Below, piece after piece: positions 7,076 to 14,875 of a DNA stretch of 16,689 nucleotides. The stretch's first letter is position 1; each line of letters begins with the position of its first letter. A program made the position numbers and the translations under genes. This DNA is from Xanthomonas translucens pv. translucens DSM 18974. GTDB lineage: Bacteria > Pseudomonadota > Gammaproteobacteria > Xanthomonadales > Xanthomonadaceae. The stretch covers positions 1-16,689 of the forward strand of contig NZ_CAPJ01000239.1 in assembly GCF_000331775.1 (NCBI RefSeq), read 5' to 3'. The notes beneath the pieces were generated by a model. That model made no database searches. It was given only the letters and a program-made list of their open reading frames with translations, and was not told where the DNA came from.

Positions 7076-8179
7076 ATGACTACCGGTAGAATCCGTCCCC
7101 TTCCGTCCGGTTTTCCGTCCATGGCGCCGAGCAAACCTCTTTCCGCCGATCTGCATGCCTCCGTCCACGGCAAGGCGGCGACGATCAACGACATCGCGCG
7201 CCTGTCCGGGGTCTCGAAGAAAACGGTGTCGCGGATCATCAACAACTCGCCGCTGGTGCGCAAGGACACGCGCGAGAAGGTCGAGGCGCTGATGCGCGAG
7301 GTCGGCTACGCGCCGGATCCGCTGGCGCGCGGGCTGGCGTTCCGGCGTTCGTTCCTGATCGGCATGGTCTACGACAACCCGACCGCGCAGTACATCGTGG
7401 ACATGCAGTACGGCGCGCTGGACGCGCTGCGCGGCTCCAGCTTCGAACTGGTGGTGCACCCGTGCGACAGCCGCAGCCCCGGCTACATCGAGGGCGTGCG
7501 CCGCTTCGTGCAGCAGCAGAAGCTGCACGGCGTGATCCTGGTGCCGCGCGCCTCCGAAGACCAGGCGCTGGCCGACATGCTCGCCGGCATCGGCGTGCGC
7601 TATACCCGCATCGCCTCGCTGCCGCTGGACGCCACCTCGCAGATGGTGGTCACCCACGACCGCGACGGCGCCGCCGAGGCCGCCGACTACCTGCTGTCGC
7701 TGGGCCACCGCGAGATCGCGCTGATCACCGGTCCCAGCGCCTACCGCTCCGCGCACGAGCGCACTGCCGGCTTCATCGACGCGCTGACCCGGCGCGGCAT
7801 CGAACTGCCGCCGCAGCGCATCGTCGAGGCCGGCTACACCTTCGAATCCGGCGTGGCCGCGGCCGAGAAACTGCTGCTCGGCAAGCAGCGCCCGAGCGCG
7901 ATCTTCACCGGCAACGACGAAATGGCGGCCGGCGTGTACAAGGTCGCCTTGCGTGCCGGCATCAACATCCCGCGCCAGCTGTCGATCATCGGCTACGACG
8001 ACAGCCCGCTGGCCTCGCGGCTGTGGCCGTCGCTGACCTCGGTGCGCCGCCACACCCGCGACACCGGCCGCACCGCCGCGGCGATGCTGATCCAGCCCGA
8101 AGGCACGCCGACCCTGGCGATCGCCAGCGTGCGCCCGCACCTGATCGTGCGCGACTCCTGCCAGCCGCCGGAAGACTGA
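7076..8179 (+). CDS. LacI-family transcriptional regulator
   Basis: A 367-residue DNA-binding regulator. After a 35-residue N-terminal extension comes the LacI helix-turn-helix (INDIARLSGVSKKTVSRIINNS) and the hinge region ending in DPLARGLA. A periplasmic-binding-protein-like effector domain follows (FLIGMVYDNPTAQY, VVTHDRDGAAEAADYLLSLGH, IFTGNDEMAAG, LSIIGYDDSPLASR). GGAG stands 5 nt before the ATG at 7076 and overlaps the end of the GH43 gene, so the two are co-translated. An ATG at 7121 lacks a ribosome site. It is the only LacI protein in the window and sits between two transcription units carrying the same LacI-type operator, so it probably represses both until a pathway sugar acid is present. 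The inducer is unknown. Confidence 0.93.
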   Translation: MTTGRIRPLPSGFPSMAPSKPLSADLHASVHGKAATINDIARLSGVSKKTVSRIINNSPLVRKDTREKVEALMREVGYAPDPLARGLAFRRSFLIGMVYDNPTAQYIVDMQYGALDALRGSSFELVVHPCDSRSPGYIEGVRRFVQQQKLHGVILVPRASEDQALADMLAGIGVRYTRIASLPLDATSQMVVTHDRDGAAEAADYLLSLGHREIALITGPSAYRSAHERTAGFIDALTRRGIELPPQRIVEAGYTFESGVAAAEKLLLGKQRPSAIFTGNDEMAAGVYKVALRAGINIPRQLSIIGYDDSPLASRLWPSLTSVRRHTRDTGRTAAAMLIQPEGTPTLAIASVRPHLIVRDSCQPPED

Positions 8180-8199
8180 TCCGAGGCGAGCGTCAGCCT

Positions 8200-8217
8200 G
8201 CCGGCCTGCGCGCCGGC
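8200..8217 (+). terminator. weak hairpin after the regulator gene
   Basis: GCCGGC, a six-base loop, and GCCGGC form a short GC stem 20 nt after the lacI stop codon. No T-run follows, so factor-independent termination is uncertain. It may simply be a GC-rich palindrome. Confidence 0.3.
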
Positions 8218-8267
8218 CATCGCTTGCCACCGACGGCGCGCGCAAGGCCCGCTCGCCCGGGGCCAGC

Positions 8268-8329
8268 TTCGCAAATGCGTCCAAGATGTTCGCCCTCCTA
8301 CCGCTGCGGGGAAGACCGCCGCCGACAAT
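8268..8329 (+). promoter_or_regulatory. PIP-like box and -10 element upstream of the effector
   Basis: TTCGC at 8268-8272 and TTCGC at 8289-8293 are exact copies separated by 16 bp. The HrpX-bound plant-inducible-promoter box is TTCGB-N15-TTCGB, so this has one extra base. GACAAT at 8324-8329 begins 30 bp after the second half, the distance at which -10 elements of HrpX-regulated genes normally lie. The effector start is about 155 bp further on. Base-perfect half-sites, a good -10 distance and an effector-like gene downstream support HrpX control. The spacer length speaks against it. Confidence 0.45.
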
Positions 8330-8447
8330 GGACGTCGGTAGTGGCCGCACGGATCAGGCAAGGCACCGTGACCGATCCATGGCGCCGTCCCGCTGGCGGG
8401 CGCGACGTACCCAGCCCGCTAGTTGCAATCGGCTGTAGTGGCGTTGC

Positions 8448-8469
8448 GTGCAAGCGCGGGCGCTTGCAC
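8448..8469. repeat. 22-bp inverted repeat just before the effector start
   Basis: GTGCAAGCGC (8448-8457), two bases GG, and GCGCTTGCAC (8460-8469) form perfect 10-bp arms. The ribosome site (GGAG, 8475-8478) follows 5 nt later and the start codon 15 nt later. In RNA this would be a very stable hairpin close to the ribosome site. In DNA it could bind a dimeric regulator. No T-run follows. Apart from this and the PIP-like box, the 305 bp between lacI and the effector show no gene. Confidence 0.75.
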
Positions 8470-8484
8470 ACATTGGAGTTGCGT

Positions 8485-9606
8485 ATGTTCCCCAAACTCA
8501 GTGGCGGCGCGCCATCCGTCGCCCCGGCAGCAGCGCCGGCACCCACACAGCAGGCATCCACGCAACACGGCGATCGCGATGCGCGGCCCGCCGATGCCGC
8601 CGGCTCGGGCCTGCCCGACGGATTGCGCCGGTCTCGCCCGAACCGGACCAGCCCCGCATCGGCATCGCCATCGGCCGCACCCAGCGCGGCGCTAGGCAGC
8701 AACGACCTCGCGCTTGCCGCGTATCTGCTGGCGCGCGACATCGATGGGCGCGGGGTGCCGACGCCGGAGGTGGATCGCCTGCGCAAGGCCAACGAGAGTG
8801 TCGGCAACACCCGGCAGTTGCTGGAGTTCGGGCGGGGAAATGTCGCCACCGATCTGCGCGAAACCGGCAACGACAGCTGCTTGCGGACGAAAGCCGCGCG
8901 CCAGCTCAAGCACGAGTTGGACATGCGCGGTGGCGGGCAGTTCGTCGAGTATGTCGAGCAAATGGCCCACTCGGCTGCGGCGGCCACGGTCTTTGGTTCG
9001 GGCAATTGCGGCGAATATACGAGCATCACCAGCATCCGCCACAGCAGCAAGCTGCAGGCCCAGGAAACGGTGCATCGCGTCATGAGCACCAACCATCTCT
9101 GGGCAGAGGCGCGCGTGCCGGCCGACGATGGCAGCGGCGCAAGCACGATCGTAATGGACGCGTGGGCCAAGGGCCCCGCGGTGCTGGCACCCGATTCGCG
9201 GTTCGCCGCCAGGCGCGAGCAGGTGCACAGCACCGTGCAATTAGATGCGGTCACTGGACGCACGGCCCGCATCGCCGCCAACGATCTCATTCTGGAGATG
9301 CGGGCCAAGGGGCCGGCCGAAGTGGAGCGGCGGATTCGCCAGGGTGCGACCTGCACCGCCCGCGTTGCCGCGGGCATCAATCATGCGCTGCTGCCGTTGG
9401 GTATCGGCGGCTATTGGCCCGAACAGCATGTGCTCAACGATGCCTTTGCCGCGCGCGTCCGCGCATGCTTCGCCTCTTCGGTCAGTGCCGACCTGCTCGC
9501 CCGGGCCGAACGGATCGCCGCGGCGTTCGGTGTCGCCGGCACCGAGCGTAAAGCTCAGGCGCAGCAGATCATTGCCGCGACCCATGCGCTGGTGGCGCTG
9601 CGCTGA
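8485..9606 (+). CDS. probable type III effector, XopE/HopX (AvrPphE) family
   Basis: A 373-residue protein. Residues 1-70 are low-complexity and rich in Ser, Pro and Ala, as in type III secretion signals. The rest resembles the XopE/HopX family of papain- or transglutaminase-like enzymes. A conserved block (YLLARDIDGRGVPTPEV ... FGRGNVATDLRETGN ... FVEYVEQMAH, about 76-169) precedes a catalytic Cys175 in GNCGEY, His204 in NHLWAEAR and Asp225 in MDAWAKGPAVL. Known XopE1 and XopE2 proteins are myristoylated through an N-terminal MGLC; this protein begins MFPKLSGG, so membrane anchoring that way is excluded. GGAG lies 6 nt before the ATG. The assignment rests on remembered family motifs. It sits alone between the LacI gene and kduI with no relation to sugar metabolism, suggesting insertion. 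Confidence 0.7.
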   Translation: MFPKLSGGAPSVAPAAAPAPTQQASTQHGDRDARPADAAGSGLPDGLRRSRPNRTSPASASPSAAPSAALGSNDLALAAYLLARDIDGRGVPTPEVDRLRKANESVGNTRQLLEFGRGNVATDLRETGNDSCLRTKAARQLKHELDMRGGGQFVEYVEQMAHSAAAATVFGSGNCGEYTSITSIRHSSKLQAQETVHRVMSTNHLWAEARVPADDGSGASTIVMDAWAKGPAVLAPDSRFAARREQVHSTVQLDAVTGRTARIAANDLILEMRAKGPAEVERRIRQGATCTARVAAGINHALLPLGIGGYWPEQHVLNDAFAARVRACFASSVSADLLARAERIAAAFGVAGTERKAQAQQIIAATHALVALR

Positions 9607-9729
9607 GCGCCCCGCCTGACGGCGTTCACCTGGTGCTTTCCGACGCACCGCGCACGCCTGCCACTTCCGGCGCTGCGGGCGACTGGCAACTTCGCCAGGC
9701 CGCCCCATTCTGCTGTTCTTGCACTGCAC

Positions 9730-10661
<932 letters not shown>

Positions 10662-10718
10662 GCCGCTGCGCGCGCCACGTGCGCCACCGTATCCGCATCA
10701 CTCTAGGGAGCACCCGCA

Positions 10719-11474
10719 ATGACGAATCCGTTCAGTCTCGAAGGCAAGGTCGCACTGGTCACCGGCGCCAACACCGGCCTCGGCCAGGGCATTGCGCTGG
10801 CGCTGGCGCAGGCCGGCGCCGACATCGCCGCTGCCGGCATCCAGGCGCCCACCGAGACCGAGGAAAAGGTCAAGGCGCTGGGGCGCCGCTTCGTCGCGAT
10901 CCAGGCCAACCTGATCAGCATCGAGCCGGTGCAGCGCGTGCTCGACGAGACCCTGGCCGGCCTCGGCCGCCTCGACATCCTGGTCAACAATGCGGGGCTG
11001 ATCCGCCGCGCCGACGCGGTGGATTTCAGCGAACAGGACTGGGACGACGTGATGAACGTCAACATCAAGTCCGCGTTCTTCATGTCGCAGGCGGCCGGCC
11101 GCCACTTCATCGCCCAGGGCAGCGGCAAGATCATCAACATCGCCTCGATGCTGTCGTTCCAGGGCGGCATCCGCGTGCCGTCGTACACCGCCAGCAAATC
11201 CGGCATCGCCGGCATCACCCGCCTGCTGGCCAACGAGTGGGGCGCCAAGGGGTTGAACATCAACGCCATCGCGCCCGGTTACATGGCCACCGACAACACC
11301 GCGCAGCTGCGTGCCGACGCCGCGCGCAACCAGTCGATCCTGGAGCGCATCCCGGCCGGGCGCTGGGGCGTGCCGGAAGACCTCGGCGGCACCGCGGTGT
11401 TCCTGGCCAGCAGCGCCTCGGACTACGTCAACGGCACCGTCATCCCGGTCGACGGCGGCTGGCTGGCACGCTGA
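10719..11474 (+). CDS. kduD: 2-dehydro-3-deoxy-D-gluconate 5-dehydrogenase KduD
   Basis: Short-chain dehydrogenase of 251 residues that reduces 3-deoxy-D-glycero-2,5-hexodiulosonate, the product of KduI, to 2-keto-3-deoxygluconate with NAD(P)H. The nucleotide-binding motif TGANTGLG occupies 15-22, NNAG follows beta-strand 4 (DILVNNAGLIRR), and the catalytic residues are Ser143, Tyr156 and Lys160 (SYTASK). The C-terminus VNGTVIPVDGGWLAR is typical for KduD. GGGAG lies about 9 nt before the ATG. The later steps (KdgK kinase and Eda aldolase) are not in this window. Confidence 0.95.
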   Translation: MTNPFSLEGKVALVTGANTGLGQGIALALAQAGADIAAAGIQAPTETEEKVKALGRRFVAIQANLISIEPVQRVLDETLAGLGRLDILVNNAGLIRRADAVDFSEQDWDDVMNVNIKSAFFMSQAAGRHFIAQGSGKIINIASMLSFQGGIRVPSYTASKSGIAGITRLLANEWGAKGLNINAIAPGYMATDNTAQLRADAARNQSILERIPAGRWGVPEDLGGTAVFLASSASDYVNGTVIPVDGGWLAR

Positions 11475-11504
11475 GCCAAGCGCGCGCCGCCCGTAGCCGA
11501 CGCT

Positions 11505-11547
11505 CCTCCCTTCCCCTCCGGAAAGTGCCCGCAGGGTGGATGAGGGT
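11505..11547 (+). repeat. degenerate REP-like intergenic repeat
   Basis: The segment ends GTGCCCGCAGGGTGGATGAG (11525-11544), which resembles the common proteobacterial intergenic repeat with GTGCCCGAAGGGCGGATGAG and an upstream CTCCCTTCCCC block. The CCC/GGG mini-stem around GCA is retained. It lies in the 137-bp gap between kduD and the RpiB-like gene. Identification is by memory of the repeat. Confidence 0.45.
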
Positions 11548-11611
11548 CAGCACCACACGCGCAGCATCGCCCCCATCCGCAACACTCTTCCCCCCGCAAT
11601 CGGAGACACCC

Positions 11612-12268
11612 ATGAAAATCGCACTGATGAACGAGTTCAGCCAGGCCGGCAAGAACCCGGTGATCCTGCAGCAGCTCACCGACGTGGCCGGCGAACAGGG
11701 CCACAGCGTGTTCAACGTCGGCATGGACGGCGACAACGACCACCGCCTGACCTATATCCACCTGGGCATCGTCGCCAGCCTGCTGCTGAATTCCAAGGCG
11801 GTGGATTTCGTCGTCGCCGGCTGCGGCACCGGCCAGGGCGCGTTGATGTCGCTCAACGCCTACCCGGGCGTGTTCTGCGGCTACTGCATCGAGCCGACCG
11901 ACGCCTACCTGTTCGCCCAGGTCAACAACGGCAACGCGCTGGCGCTGGCCTTCGCCAAGGGCTACGGCTGGGGCGCGGAGATCAACGTGCGCTCCATCTT
12001 CGAGAAGGCCTTCAGCGGCGAGCGCGGCATGGGCTATCCGGCCGAGCGCCGCGAATCGCAGCAGGCCAATGCCGGTATCCTGGCCCAGGTCAAGCAGGCC
12101 ACCGCCAAGTCCTACCTGGACGGCCTGCGCGCGCTGGATCCGGAACTGCTCAAGCAGGCGGTCGGCGGCGCGCGTTTCCAGCAGTGCTTCTTCGACAACG
12201 CGCAGGACGCGCAGATCCGCGCCTTCGTCGCCGGCGTGCTGGGCAAGCCGGAAGCCGCCGCGGCCTGA
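11612..12268 (+). CDS. RpiB/LacA-family sugar isomerase, DhuI-like
   Basis: A 218-residue cytoplasmic protein of the RpiB/LacA/LacB fold. It begins MKIALMNEFSQAGKN and carries VDFVVAGCGTGQGALMS, in which Cys71 is at the place of the RpiB catalytic cysteine, then YCIEPTDAYLFAQVNNGNALAL and a helical C-terminus. Streptococcal DhuI, an RpiB-fold enzyme, catalyses the same isomerisation as KduI. Together with its place behind kduI and kduD, this suggests a second, unrelated 4-deoxy-5-hexosulose-uronate isomerase. It could instead act on a different deoxy sugar acid. GGAG lies 7 nt before the ATG. The gap to kduD is 137 bp without an obvious promoter, so it is probably the last gene of the operon. 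Confidence 0.82.
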   Translation: MKIALMNEFSQAGKNPVILQQLTDVAGEQGHSVFNVGMDGDNDHRLTYIHLGIVASLLLNSKAVDFVVAGCGTGQGALMSLNAYPGVFCGYCIEPTDAYLFAQVNNGNALALAFAKGYGWGAEINVRSIFEKAFSGERGMGYPAERRESQQANAGILAQVKQATAKSYLDGLRALDPELLKQAVGGARFQQCFFDNAQDAQIRAFVAGVLGKPEAAAA

Positions 12269-12291
12269 TCGCGCTGCGCATCACGCTCAAG

Positions 12292-12313
12292 CCCCTCTCC
12301 CGCGGGAGAGGGG
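12292..12313. repeat. perfect 22-bp palindrome, REP-like, possible bidirectional terminator
   Basis: CCCCTCTCCCG followed immediately by its exact complement CGGGAGAGGGG, then TTGGGGTGAG. This sequence family is a frequent intergenic repeat in Xanthomonas and relatives (from memory). It starts 23 nt after the DhuI-like gene, between convergent genes, where a hairpin could end transcripts from both sides. No T-run is present. The remaining 180 bp to the next gene show nothing further. Confidence 0.7.
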
Positions 12314-12495
12314 TTGGGGTGAGCGCCGAACGGTTCGACCATCCCGCACCGCGCGTCCCTATCTCCTCGCCCCGCTCGCCGTGACAGCGGCGCCGGCGCA
12401 AGCGCGTGTAGCGTCAAACCAGGCACTGCGCTCACTGCGTGCAGGTTGCCGGCGGCGGCCGCGACCGTCGCCGCCAGGCCGTCCGCCGCGCGCGC

Positions 12496-13014
12496 TCATT
12501 GCACCAGCAACAGCCCTTCCTGCAGCGGATAGTTCCGCTCGGGACAGGCGATATGCATGCTGTCCACCACATAGAAACGCTGCCCCAGCTTTTGCTCCTG
12601 GTGCACGACGTAGGTCAGCGTGCCGCGCGGAGCGTACAGTTTGGCGACGATGCCTTGCTGCACCAGCAGCCGCTTCAGCTCCTTGGCGAAATTGCCGGCA
12701 ATGGAGTTGGTCTGGCTCTGCGCACCCACCTGGCAGGCCATCAGCGCGATCTCCTCGAACGACTCCTTGGCCAGCCCCTTGCTCAGCAATTGCTGCAGGA
12801 ACACGGCGGGGGTGAGTCCGGCGAACACGTTGACGTTGCCGTGCGAGTTGACCACGAGGCGCTTGCCGCGCGCCGTGTTGCCGGGCGCCAGCGCGGTGGC
12901 GCTGAGCATGTTGAGCGGGTGGGATTCGGTTTCGCCGAAATGCGCCTGTAGCGCCTTCAGTTTGGCGCCGCGTTGATCGGCTTGATCGCCGTCCAGGCCG
13001 ACATAGATGAGCAT
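12496..13014 (-). CDS. small protein with a caspase-like His-Gly/Cys dyad, function unknown
   Basis: A 172-residue protein not recognised as a named family. A hydrophobic strand leads into RLVVNSHGN (His58-Gly59), and a second leads into EEIALMACQVGAQ (Cys94). A His-Gly and a Cys, each at the end of a hydrophobic strand and 36 residues apart, is the signature of clan CD proteases (caspases, gingipains, clostripain and the C80 self-cleaving domain of RTX toxins). The N-terminus MLIYVGLDG is also a beta-strand. There is no signal peptide or membrane segment. AGGA lies 8 nt before the ATG at 13014. It is convergent with the kdu operon and upstream of nothing co-directional except phhA. It could be a processing protease, a toxin or a divergent effector; none is shown. 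Confidence 0.75.
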   Translation of the reverse strand: MLIYVGLDGDQADQRGAKLKALQAHFGETESHPLNMLSATALAPGNTARGKRLVVNSHGNVNVFAGLTPAVFLQQLLSKGLAKESFEEIALMACQVGAQSQTNSIAGNFAKELKRLLVQQGIVAKLYAPRGTLTYVVHQEQKLGQRFYVVDSMHIACPERNYPLQEGLLLVQ

Positions 13015-13213
13015 GATGGTGGTCCTCTCGACGCGCAGGGCCGCCCGCAGCTGCGGGTCGGGAGCGACCGGGATGCCGTGGTGACCGCGCCGTGGTCGAC
13101 CGCTGCCGCTCGCGATGCAGCGTGGCCCTGGCACCGGCGCTGCACGATCGGGTCCCGGCCTGATTTGCCGGCGGCAGACTCCTGAGCGCTGACCGGCGCG
13201 CAGCCTCGATCCG

Positions 13214-13230
13214 CGCGCCGGCCGGGCGCG
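13214..13230 (-). terminator. hairpin directly after phhA
   Basis: CGCGCC (13214-13219), a five-base loop, and GGCGCG (13225-13230) lie immediately beyond the phhA stop codon on the minus strand. The stem is GC-only and has no T-run, so termination is only suggested. The 217 bp between this gene's end and the caspase-like gene hold no other visible feature. Confidence 0.3.
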
Positions 13231-13231
13231 G

Positions 13232-14122
13232 CTACACGTCGCCGTCGCGGCTCCAGCCCTCGCCGCTGCCGCGCTGGTACACGCGGTCACCGGTCTGCAC
13301 GTCGCCGGCGGCGATGTGCGCCTGGCCGCTCAGCTGCGCGTAGAGCGGGGTGAAGTCCGGCGCGGTCGCCTGCATCAGCTGTTCGAAGCTGTCGATGACG
13401 AAGTAGGTCTTCTGGTAGCTGTCGATGCGGTAGCGGGTGCGCATGATCCGCGCCAGGTCGAAGCCGATGCGGTTGGGTGCGGCCGATTCCAGCGCGTACA
13501 GCGATTCGCCCTTGGACGAGACGATGCCGGCGCCGAAGATACGCAGGCCGTCGGCGCTGGCGATCAGTCCGAATTCCACCGTGTACCAGTACAGGCGGGT
13601 GAGGTTCTGCAGCGCGTCGGGACCGATGCCGTGCGCCTTCACCCCGCCACGGCCATAGGCCTGCATGTAGTCGGCGAACAACGGGTTCATCAGCAGCGGC
13701 ACGTGGCCGAACAGGTCGTGGAACAGGTCCGGCTCGGCGATGTAGTCGATCTGCTCGGGACGGCGGATCCACCAGGTCACCGGGAAGCGGCGGTTGGCCA
13801 GGTGATCGAAGAAATCCAGTTCGGGCAGCAGGCCTTCGACCCCGACCAGGGTCCAGCCGGTGGTGGCGCCCAGCACTTCGTTGAGCTGGGCGAAGCGCGG
13901 GATCGCCTGCGGACGCATGCCCATCGCGTCCTGCGCCTGCAGGAATTCGTCGCAGGCGCGGCCGACCAGCAGTTCGCGCTGGCGCTGGTACAGCGTGCCC
14001 CAGGTGGCGTGGTCGTCGGCGCTGTAGCGGTCCCACGGCTGCGCGACCACGGCGGTGGTGTAGACCGGCACGTAGCCCTTGTCGGTCTGCTGGTGTTCGA
14101 CGCGGCGCGGTGCGGTGTCCAT
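13232..14122 (-). CDS. phhA: phenylalanine 4-monooxygenase PhhA
   Basis: Iron- and pterin-dependent aromatic amino acid hydroxylase (EC 1.14.16.1), 296 residues, the bacterial monodomain length. It converts phenylalanine to tyrosine in the cytoplasm. The iron ligands are visible: His135 and His140 in FHDLFGHVPLLMNP and Glu183 in LYWYTVEFGL. Substrate-site stretches include VTWWIRRPEQIDYI and GIVSSKGES. The start at 14122 has GGAG 9 nt upstream; the open frame continues further but into the divergent regulator. The neighbouring Lrp/AsnC gene, divergent across 127 bp, is the probable regulator. Confidence 0.95.
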   Translation of the reverse strand: MDTAPRRVEHQQTDKGYVPVYTTAVVAQPWDRYSADDHATWGTLYQRQRELLVGRACDEFLQAQDAMGMRPQAIPRFAQLNEVLGATTGWTLVGVEGLLPELDFFDHLANRRFPVTWWIRRPEQIDYIAEPDLFHDLFGHVPLLMNPLFADYMQAYGRGGVKAHGIGPDALQNLTRLYWYTVEFGLIASADGLRIFGAGIVSSKGESLYALESAAPNRIGFDLARIMRTRYRIDSYQKTYFVIDSFEQLMQATAPDFTPLYAQLSGQAHIAAGDVQTGDRVYQRGSGEGWSRDGDV

Positions 14123-14179
14123 GGGCGGCAGCTCCGGAGGGGATACCGACGATGGTAGGCGCCAGGCCGCGCAATGGGC

Positions 14180-14239
14180 TTGCGAAGTTGCGCGATTCCA
14201 GCCATTGCGCGCAAGATTGTTGCAAGAAATCCATGTTGC
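14180..14239. promoter_or_regulatory. TTGC-rich control region between phhA and the Lrp gene
   Basis: TTGC occurs at 14180, 14188, 14205, 14220 and 14236, the last three about one and a half helical turns apart. TTGCGCGCAA (14205-14214) is a perfect 10-bp palindrome and TTGCAA (14220-14225) a smaller one. Lrp-family proteins often bind several phased weak sites between themselves and a divergent target. No convincing sigma-70 or sigma-54 promoter could be fixed. Confidence 0.4.
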
Positions 14240-14249
14240 AGAGCAATAA

Positions 14250-14729
14250 ATGACCGAATCAGCCGTATTCGACCGCACTGACCTGCGGCTGCTGGCCTTG
14301 CTGCAGCGGCAGGGCCGTGCCAGCAATGCGGAGCTGGCCGCGCAGGTGAACCTGTCGCCGTCGGCCTGCCTGCGCCGGGTGCAGCGGCTGGAGGCCGACG
14401 GCGTGGTGGCCGGCTATGCGGCGCGGCTGGTGCCCGGCGCGATCGGCCTGGGCCTGCAGGCGTTCGTGCGCGTGCAGCTGGAAAAGCACGGGCAAAGCGG
14501 CATCGCCCATTTCGCCGACAGCGTGCAGGGCTGGGACGAGGTCGTCGCCTGCCATGCGCTGACCGGCGACATGGACTACCTGTTGCACGTCTACGTGCGC
14601 GACCTGGCCCATTTCTCCGCGTTCCTGCTGGACAAGCTGCTCAATGCCGCCGGCGTGGCCGACGTCAACTCCAGCTTCGTGCTGCGCACGGTCAAGGACT
14701 TCACCGGGTTGCCGCTGCCGCGCGGCTGA
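14250..14729 (+). CDS. Lrp/AsnC-family transcriptional regulator
   Basis: A 159-residue regulator of the usual Lrp/AsnC length. An N-terminal winged helix-turn-helix (LRLLALLQRQGRASNAELAA followed by VNLSPSACLRRVQRLEADGVVAGY, about 12-57) is joined to a RAM ligand-binding domain (GLGLQAFVRVQLEKH to the DVNSSFVLRTVKDF C-terminal strand). The gene is divergent from phhA across 127 bp rich in TTGC motifs. In Xanthomonas and relatives this pairing suggests control of phhA by an aromatic amino acid; that is inferred. The ribosome site is weak (AGAG about 8 nt before ATG). Confidence 0.93.
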   Translation: MTESAVFDRTDLRLLALLQRQGRASNAELAAQVNLSPSACLRRVQRLEADGVVAGYAARLVPGAIGLGLQAFVRVQLEKHGQSGIAHFADSVQGWDEVVACHALTGDMDYLLHVYVRDLAHFSAFLLDKLLNAAGVADVNSSFVLRTVKDFTGLPLPRG

Positions 14730-14837
14730 GCGTGCGGTCAGGCAGCGGGCCGGGCCAAACGGCGACGGAGCCCAGCGGGCCAGCATCCAGGCCCATGCTG
14801 TTGTCGCGGTTACAGCGCATGTGCTTCACTCGGTGTT

Positions 14838-14843
14838 TATAAC
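14838..14843 (+). promoter_or_regulatory. possible -10 element of the immunity-effector pair
   Basis: TATAAC at 14838-14843 matches the -10 consensus at 5/6 and lies 33 nt before the lipoprotein start. No good -35 stands 16-18 bp upstream, so it may need an activator or be incidental. The remaining 146-bp interval after the Lrp gene shows nothing else. Confidence 0.3.
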
Positions 14844-14875
14844 GGGCGATCGCATATCACTGGAGGATGCACACG

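Noticed and set aside
7076..7092. Third operator: ATGACTACCGGTAGAAT at the lacI start codon
   Set aside because: It shares ATGAC and ACCGGT but has an extra base and a mismatched right half, and it overlaps the start codon without a promoter. It could be a weak autoregulatory site but is not supported.
12314..12495. Small genes in the gap after the palindrome
   Set aside because: Open frames there lack ribosome sites and family features and overlap the repeat.
14123..14249. Sigma-54 promoter for phhA, as in Pseudomonas
   Set aside because: TGG and TTGCA words occur on the minus strand, but the GG to GC distance is 7 rather than 10 bp.
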